NCBI GenBank assembly: GCA_023443985.1
Contig: JAEZSJ010000376.1
Location: forward strand, 1-10,097
Direction: 5' to 3'
Origin: Verrucomicrobiota bacterium
GTDB taxonomy: Bacteria; Verrucomicrobiota; Verrucomicrobiia; Opitutales; Opitutaceae
DNA length: 10,097 bases
Below, piece after piece: positions 5,735-10,097 of the stretch; within the stretch, counting starts at the first letter, position 1; each line of letters begins with the position of its first letter. The notes under the pieces were generated by a model that did no database searches, was not told the origin of the DNA, and was given only the letters and a program-made list of their open reading frames with translations. Made by a program: the position numbers and the translations under genes.

Positions 5735-7993
5735 ATGCCCCGGACCCCGTCCTTCCTCCGCCTCGCCGGCGCGCTCCTCGCCGCCACGAGCCTCCTCCCC
5801 CTCGCCCCGAGCCAGACTCCCGCCATGTCCACGCCCGCCTACCGCAACCCGGCCCTGCCCGTCGAAGAACGCGTCGCCGACCTGCTCGGCCGCATGACGC
5901 TCGAGGAGAAGGTCGGTCAGCTCATGATGCTCGACGCGCGGGCGGACGACCTCTCGTTCATCAACACGCGGCAGCCGGGCTCGATCCTCCACATTCTCGG
6001 GGAGAAGATCAACCGGGCGCAGGACCTCGCCGCGCAGAACCGCCTCGGCATCCCGCTGCTCGTCGGCGAGGACGGCATCCACGGGCACTCCTTCTGGAAA
6101 GGCGCCACCATTTTCCCGACACAGCTCGCGCTCGCCACGAGCTGGAACCCGGCGCTGCTCGAGCAGGTCGGCCGCGTGACGGCCGAGGAGATGGCGCCCA
6201 CGGGCATCCAGTGGACGTTCTCGCCCGTGCTCTGCCTGACGCGCGACCTGCGCTGGGGGCGGGTGGGGGAGACCTTCGGCGAAGATCCGTATCTGATCGG
6301 TGAATTCGGAACCGCGCTCATCCGCGGCTACCAGGGCCGCGGGCTCGACGACCCGACCGCCGTGCTCGCCACGGCGAAGCACTACGCCGGCTACTCCGAG
6401 ACGCAGGGCGGGCGCGACGCCTCCGAGGCGGACATCTCGCGCCGCAAGCTCCGCAGCTATTTCCTGCCGCCCTTCGAGCGCGCGGCCCGCGCCGGCGCGA
6501 TGACGTTCATGACCGGTTACCAGTCGATGGACGGCGTGCCCTCGACCGCCAACCACTGGCTGCTGACCGAGGTGCTCAAGAACGAGTGGGGCTTCCGCGG
6601 CGTGCTCGTGACCGACTGGGACAATGTCGGCCGGCTCGTCTACGAGCAGAAGGTTTGTGCGACCTACGCCGACGCCGCGATCGTCGCCCTGCGTGCCGGC
6701 AACGACATCATGATGACGACGCCCCAGTTCTACGAGGGCGCGATCGAGGCGGTGCGCAGCGGCCGGCTCAAGGAGGCGGAGATCGACGCGCCGTGCGCGC
6801 GTTTCCTCGCGCTGAAATTCCGCATGGGTCTCTTCGAGAATCCCCGGCGCGCCGACCTCGCGAAGGCGGCCGAGGTCATCGCCCGGCCGGAGCATCGTGC
6901 GGCCAACCTCACGGCCTCGCGCCAGAGCCTCGTGCTGCTGCAGAACAACGGCCTGCTGCCGCTCGACCCCGCGAAGGTGCGGTCGATCGCCGTGGTCGGC
7001 CCGAACGCCGACGACGCCGTGCAACAGCTCGGCGACTGGACCTTGGGCGCGTCGCAGCACCCGCCGGAAGCCGGCACGCAGCCCCGGGAGAAGGTGACGA
7101 CGGTGCTCGACGGCATCCGCGCCCTGGTGCCGGCGGGCTGCACCGTGCGGCACGAGCGCGGCTGCTCGATCATCGACGACGATCTCTCCGCCCTGCCCGC
7201 CGCGGTCGCAGCCGCGCAGGCGAGCGACGTGGTGGTGGCCGTCGTGGGCGACCATCTGCGCTACATCGGCGAGGGCCAGAGCACCGCGACCCTGGAGCTG
7301 CAGGGCGGCCAAGTGGCCTTGCTCGAGGCGCTGGAGAAGACCGGCAAACCGCTGATCGTCGTGCTCGTGAACAGCAAACCGCTCGTGCTGCCCGCCGCCG
7401 CGAAACGCGCCGCGGCCATCCTCGAGGGCTTCAATCCCGGCATGGAGGGAGGCCGCGCGATCGCGGAGGCGGTCTTCGGCCAACTGAATCCGTCGGGCAA
7501 GCTCACCATCTCGATTCCGGTCCACGTCGGCCAGCAGCCGGTGTTCTACAGCCAGGTGCGCGGCCAGCACGGCGACCGTTACGCGGATCTCACCCAGGAG
7601 CCGCTCTTCCCGTTCGGCCACGGACTGAGCTACACGAACTACGCGTATTCGAATCTCCGTATCGACGCGGCGGCGCTCGCCCCTGGCGCGGCGGCGGTGG
7701 TGTCCGTGGATGTCGAGAACACGGGCGCCCGCGGCGGCGACGAGATCGTGCAGGTCTACGTGAGCGACCTCGTCACCTCCGTCACGTGGGTGAACAAGGC
7801 GCTGAAGGGCTTCGCCCGCGTGCACCTCGAACCGGGTGAGAAGAAGACTGTGCAGGTGACTCTTCCGTACGAGGCGTTCCAGCTCGTGGACGCGGAGGGT
7901 CGCAGCGTGGTCGAGCCCGGCGAGTTCGAGGTTCTGGCCGGACCGTCGTCGCGCGACCGGGATCTGCTGCGGGTGACGCTGCGGGCGGAGTGA
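5735..7993 (+). CDS. Exported glycoside hydrolase family 3 beta-glycosidase
   Basis: This encodes a 752-residue GH3 enzyme, probably a periplasmic or secreted beta-glucosidase or beta-xylosidase that removes terminal sugars from plant or algal oligosaccharides. I chose the ATG at 5735 because it begins a signal peptide (basic MPRTPSFLR, then a hydrophobic stretch to about residue 24); 5618 would prepend junk. The N-terminal TIM barrel (about 45-370) carries DLRWGRVGETFGEDP (171-185), KHY (215-217) and the nucleophile loop VLVTDWDN with Asp294. The alpha/beta sandwich starts near 395 (RQSLVLLQNNGLLPLD). It contains IGEGQS with Glu513 as candidate acid/base, then PSGKLTISIP and PFGHGLSY (ending at 633). 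A fibronectin III-like domain follows, ending with GEFEVLAG. The architecture resembles E. coli BglX. All domains are complete, and the substrate is not determinable. It is convergent with the UDP-xylose synthase gene. Confidence 0.95.
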   Translation: MPRTPSFLRLAGALLAATSLLPLAPSQTPAMSTPAYRNPALPVEERVADLLGRMTLEEKVGQLMMLDARADDLSFINTRQPGSILHILGEKINRAQDLAAQNRLGIPLLVGEDGIHGHSFWKGATIFPTQLALATSWNPALLEQVGRVTAEEMAPTGIQWTFSPVLCLTRDLRWGRVGETFGEDPYLIGEFGTALIRGYQGRGLDDPTAVLATAKHYAGYSETQGGRDASEADISRRKLRSYFLPPFERAARAGAMTFMTGYQSMDGVPSTANHWLLTEVLKNEWGFRGVLVTDWDNVGRLVYEQKVCATYADAAIVALRAGNDIMMTTPQFYEGAIEAVRSGRLKEAEIDAPCARFLALKFRMGLFENPRRADLAKAAEVIARPEHRAANLTASRQSLVLLQNNGLLPLDPAKVRSIAVVGPNADDAVQQLGDWTLGASQHPPEAGTQPREKVTTVLDGIRALVPAGCTVRHERGCSIIDDDLSALPAAVAAAQASDVVVAVVGDHLRYIGEGQSTATLELQGGQVALLEALEKTGKPLIVVLVNSKPLVLPAAAKRAAAILEGFNPGMEGGRAIAEAVFGQLNPSGKLTISIPVHVGQQPVFYSQVRGQHGDRYADLTQEPLFPFGHGLSYTNYAYSNLRIDAAALAPGAAAVVSVDVENTGARGGDEIVQVYVSDLVTSVTWVNKALKGFARVHLEPGEKKTVQVTLPYEAFQLVDAEGRSVVEPGEFEVLAGPSSRDRDLLRVTLRAE

Positions 7994-8020
7994 GGCGGCC
8001 GGTGCGCCGGTGGCCCGCGC

Positions 8021-8040
8021 CGGTCGGCTGTCGCCGACCG
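8021..8040. terminator. Candidate bidirectional terminator hairpin
   Basis: A perfect 8-bp stem (CGGTCGGC / GCCGACCG) with the four-base loop TGTC lies in the 71-base gap between the convergent GH3 and UDP-glucuronate decarboxylase stop codons. The position suits a shared terminator, but no T-tract follows on either strand, so termination may be inefficient or factor-dependent. Confidence 0.45.
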
Positions 8041-8064
8041 CGGGGCCTCCGCCGGGGCGGGGCT

Positions 8065-9000
8065 TCAGCCGCCCTGCAGCTGCTTGCGGAAGTAGGCGAT
8101 CGTGCGCTCGAGGCCCTGCTCGAGCGGAACCTGCGGCTCCCACTTGATCACGCGCCGCGCGAGCGAGATGTCGGGCTGGCGCTGTTTCGGGTCGTCGGAA
8201 GGCAGCGGTTTGAAGACGATCTTCGACCGGCCGCCGACGAGCTTCAGCGTGAGCTCGGCGAGCTGGAGCATCGTGAACTCGCCCGGGTTGCCGCAGTTCA
8301 TCGGACCGACGATCTCCGTCTGGTTCATGAAGCGCACGAAGCCCTCGATCAGGTCGTCGACATAGCAGAAGGAGCGCGTCTGGGTGCCATCGCCGTAGAT
8401 GGTGAGGTCCTCACCCTTGAGCGCCTGCACGATGAAGTTGGAGACGACGCGCCCGTCGTTGGCGAGCATGCGCGGCCCGTAGGTGTTGAAGATGCGAATG
8501 ACGCGGATATCGACCTTGTTCTCGCGGTAGTAGTCGAAGAAGAGCGTCTCGGCGCAGCGCTTGCCCTCGTCGTAGCAGGAGCGGCGGCCGATCGGGTTGA
8601 CGTGGCCCCAGTACTCCTCCCGCTGCGGGTGCATCTCGGGGTCGCCGTACACCTCGGAGGTCGAGGCCTGGAACACGCGCGCCTTCACGCGCTTGGCGAG
8701 CCCGAGGCAGTTGATCGCGCCCATCACCGAGGTCTTGGTGGTCTTGATCGGGTTGTATTGATAGTGCGGAGGCGACGCGGGGCAGGCGAGGTTGTAGATC
8801 TGGTCCACCTCGAACTTGAAGGGGTCGACGACATCGTGCCGCACGAACTCGAAGCGCGGATGCTGCAGCAGGTGGGCGATGTTCTCCTTCCGCCCCGTGA
8901 AGAGGTTGTCGAGGCACACGAGCTCGTGGCCGTCGTTGATCAGGCGGTCGCACAGATGCGAACCAAGGAAGCCAGCCCCACCGGTGATCAGGATGCGCAT
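8065..9000 (-). CDS. uxs: UDP-glucuronate decarboxylase (UDP-xylose synthase)
   Basis: This encodes a 311-residue cytosolic extended-SDR enzyme that uses bound NAD+ to oxidise and decarboxylate UDP-glucuronate and then reduce the product to UDP-xylose, a donor for polysaccharide or LPS synthesis. The Rossmann glycine motif is GGAGFLGSH (7-15), and Asp31 in CLDNLFTGR fits NAD+ preference. LACPASPPHYQ (71-81) is characteristic of this subfamily. STSEVYGDP (113-121), with the Glu116 that marks decarboxylases, and YDEGK (Tyr143/Lys147) form the active site. RSFCYVDDL (209-217) and DDPKQRQPDI (269-278), with Arg274, complete the signature. The length matches bacterial single-domain UXS. The start at 9000 immediately precedes the Rossmann strand. 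No good ribosome binding site is visible. No other nucleotide-sugar gene is in view. Confidence 0.95.
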   Translation of the reverse strand: MRILITGGAGFLGSHLCDRLINDGHELVCLDNLFTGRKENIAHLLQHPRFEFVRHDVVDPFKFEVDQIYNLACPASPPHYQYNPIKTTKTSVMGAINCLGLAKRVKARVFQASTSEVYGDPEMHPQREEYWGHVNPIGRRSCYDEGKRCAETLFFDYYRENKVDIRVIRIFNTYGPRMLANDGRVVSNFIVQALKGEDLTIYGDGTQTRSFCYVDDLIEGFVRFMNQTEIVGPMNCGNPGEFTMLQLAELTLKLVGGRSKIVFKPLPSDDPKQRQPDISLARRVIKWEPQVPLEQGLERTIAYFRKQLQGG

Positions 9001-9033
9001 GGGCGAGCACCGTGCAGGAAGGCGTCGCGTTGG

Positions 9034-9047
9034 CCAGCAAATGTTGG
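9034..9047. other. Short dyad upstream of uxs
   Basis: CCAGCA-AA-TGTTGG is a near-symmetrical 14-base dyad (five of six pairs match), 34 bases upstream of the uxs ATG in the divergent gap with the outer-membrane protein gene. It could be a regulator site; the evidence is only its symmetry and position. Confidence 0.2.
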
Positions 9048-9099
9048 ACGCAACCCGCGCTTGGCCCGGAGGGCGGCGGGCGACCGAAACCGGGCCGTT

Positions 9100-9127
9100 T
9101 TGTTCCCCATTTGGCGTGAACTATTCT
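9100..9127 (+). promoter_or_regulatory. Possible promoter of the outer-membrane protein gene
   Basis: TTGTTC (9100-9105) and TATTCT (9122-9127) are separated by 16 bases, matching the sigma-70 boxes at 3 and 4 of 6 positions, in a locally AT-richer stretch. Transcription would start near 9134, giving a leader of about 80 bases. The leader ends in an A-rich, Shine-Dalgarno-poor stretch (9190-9214) before the ATG. Confidence 0.35.
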
Positions 9128-9214
9128 CGTTGATGTGCGCGACGCCGGCCGTAGTTACCTCGCCCCTCCTCGGCCCCGAACCGGGGAGCAAACCACAAAC
9201 AAGAAAACTAGATC

Positions 9215-9826
9215 ATGAAACTCATTGCTGTTCTCGCAGCCTCCTCCATCGGCGTGGCCGCGTTCGCCCAGGACACCGCCGTCTCGAACGAGACGACCGC
9301 CCCTGTCGCGACCGCCGGCCTGCTCGGCAGCCGCTTCGTCACGACCGGCTTCAGCTGGACGGATGTCAACCACTCCGGCGTCGACGCGATGTCGACGGGC
9401 CTGTCGCTCAACGTGCCGGTCACGGCCAACTTCGATGTCTCGCTCGGCTACGGCTACTCCTGGGCCGAAGGCGCGATCGACCTCGGCCACAGCGCCGGCG
9501 CGACCGTCACCGGCTACATCGTGCGCGGCAGCCTGCGGCCGTTCGCGAGCGCCAGCCTCGGCTACGTCTGGGTCCCGAACTCCTACGACAAGGATCACGG
9601 CGTCTGGGGTGCGGATGTCGGTGTCGAGTACGCGCTCAACGACAAGCTCGCCCTGACCGTGAGCACGGGCTACGGCGACGACTTCGGCCAGCACCGCGAC
9701 AGCACGTGGGACGCGACCGTCGGCGCGAGCTACAACTTCACCGCGAAGCTCGCGGGCACCGCCGCCGTCTCGTATCTCGAGGGCGGCTCGGTCGGCTTCT
9801 CCGCCGGCGTGGCCTTCCGCTTCTGA
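9215..9826 (+). CDS. Small outer-membrane beta-barrel protein
   Basis: This encodes a 203-residue exported protein. Residues 1-18 form a signal peptide (MKLIAVLAASSIGVAAFA) with a clean A-x-A cleavage site before Gln19. The mature part alternates polar and hydrophobic/aromatic residues in about eight to ten short strands, for example FDVSLGYGYSW, RPFASASLGYVW and TWDATVGASYNF. It ends with a terminal Phe after an alternating strand (VGFSAGVAFRF), the sorting signal read by the BAM complex. This fits a small outer-membrane barrel inserted from the periplasm. I do not recognise a named family and cannot assign a function; a structural role, adhesion or small-molecule passage are all possible. 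It is monocistronic, with its own leader and a strong terminator 26 bases downstream, which suggests high expression. The ATG at 9215 has no Shine-Dalgarno, only an A-rich upstream stretch. Confidence 0.82.
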   Translation: MKLIAVLAASSIGVAAFAQDTAVSNETTAPVATAGLLGSRFVTTGFSWTDVNHSGVDAMSTGLSLNVPVTANFDVSLGYGYSWAEGAIDLGHSAGATVTGYIVRGSLRPFASASLGYVWVPNSYDKDHGVWGADVGVEYALNDKLALTVSTGYGDDFGQHRDSTWDATVGASYNFTAKLAGTAAVSYLEGGSVGFSAGVAFRF

Positions 9827-9851
9827 CGAACCGTCGCAACGATTCAACAAC

Positions 9852-9886
9852 AAGCCCGCGGACGCGAGTCCGCGGGCTTTTCCTTC
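9852..9886 (+). terminator. Strong Rho-independent terminator
   Basis: A perfect 12-bp stem (AAGCCCGCGGAC at 9852-9863, GTCCGCGGGCTT at 9868-9879) is closed by a GCGA tetraloop of the stable GNRA class and followed by TTTTCCTTCT. It ends the outer-membrane protein transcript. Confidence 0.93.
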
Positions 9887-9926
9887 TCCGGGTGCTGGGA
9901 CGGGGCGGCCGCCCGGGGGCGCGGCA

Positions 9927-10097
9927 CTAGGCGGCCGGCGGCTTGGGCAGGAGCTTCGCGACAAGCCAGACGAGCAGCGCCACCACCAGGGCCAACGCGC
10001 CCCAGAACGCGAACCGCGCGGCCGGGCCGCCGAAGCCGGAGGCGGCGCGGCCGGCTTCCCCGCCCGCGGCCGCCCGCAGTGTGGCGGTGTTCTGCGG
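9927..10097 (-). CDS. C-terminal end of a protein with one membrane helix (partial)
   Basis: An open frame enters at the right edge of the window and ends with TAG at 9927-9929, giving the last 56 residues of a protein whose start lies outside. The visible part is an Ala/Gly-rich linker followed by one hydrophobic helix (FAFWGALALVVALLVWLVAKLL) and a short tail, KPPAA. This looks like a C-terminal membrane anchor with the helix close to the end. It faces the outer-membrane protein gene across the terminator. The family cannot be recognised from this fragment, and the call depends on codon bias and the plausible helix. Confidence 0.55.
   Translation of the reverse strand, partial: PQNTATLRAAAGGEAGRAASGFGGPAARFAFWGALALVVALLVWLVAKLLPKPPAA

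Noticed and set aside
5660..8143. Long minus-strand open frame of 827 codons opposite the GH3 gene
   Set aside because: It mirrors the GH3 coding frame, is Arg/Ala/Gly/His-rich with no recognisable domain, and arises because high-GC genes leave few stops on the other strand.
7990..9930. Plus-strand open frame of 646 codons across uxs and the outer-membrane protein gene
   Set aside because: It is antisense to the clear uxs gene and out of frame with the outer-membrane protein gene; the composition is low-complexity and no domain is visible.
1..10097. CRISPR array, transposon, prophage, toxin-antitoxin or riboswitch
   Set aside because: No regularly spaced repeats, transposase or integrase motifs, paired small genes or recognisable riboswitch structure were found on either strand.

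Overview
This is a high-GC window from a Gram-negative bacterium. The protein set looks most like the Verrucomicrobiota, probably Opitutaceae. It combines an exported GH3 glycosidase, a DUF47/PiT phosphate-uptake pair, a DUF3108 exported protein, a small outer-membrane barrel and very few Shine-Dalgarno sequences. The taxonomic call is inference from gene content and style, because no 16S or other marker gene is present.

Layout from left to right: (1) 2-796 (-), a DUF3108 exported protein, divergent from (2) 952-1578 (+), a DUF2064-type glycosyltransferase-like protein. (3) 1594-3319 (-), a two-gene phosphate operon: a DUF47/PhoU-like regulator is transcribed first, then a PiT permease whose ribosome binding site overlaps the regulator's stop codon. 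(4) 3511-3587 (+), tRNA-His(GUG) with a consensus -35 box, the histidine-specific G-1:C73 pair and an encoded CCA. (5) 3747-4538 (+), an endonuclease/exonuclease/phosphatase-fold hydrolase. (6) 4618-5436 (+), trpA with no other trp gene in view. (7) 5437-5734, about 300 noncoding bases that hold two related inverted repeats resembling operators. (8) 5735-7993 (+), a secreted GH3 beta-glycosidase, convergent with (9) 8065-9000 (-), UDP-glucuronate decarboxylase (UDP-xylose synthase); a GC-rich hairpin lies between them. (10) 9215-9826 (+), a small outer-membrane beta-barrel protein followed by a strong intrinsic terminator. (11) 9927-10097 (-), the C-terminal end of a protein with one membrane helix, cut by the window edge.

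Most genes are housekeeping or carbohydrate-related and do not form one pathway. The only clear functional unit is DUF47-PiT. I found no CRISPR array, transposon, prophage, toxin-antitoxin pair or defence island, and no convincing new system. The best leads are the paired inverted repeats at 5459-5535, the unusual loop residues in TrpA, the atypical N-terminus of the DUF2064 protein and the uncharacterised small outer-membrane protein.
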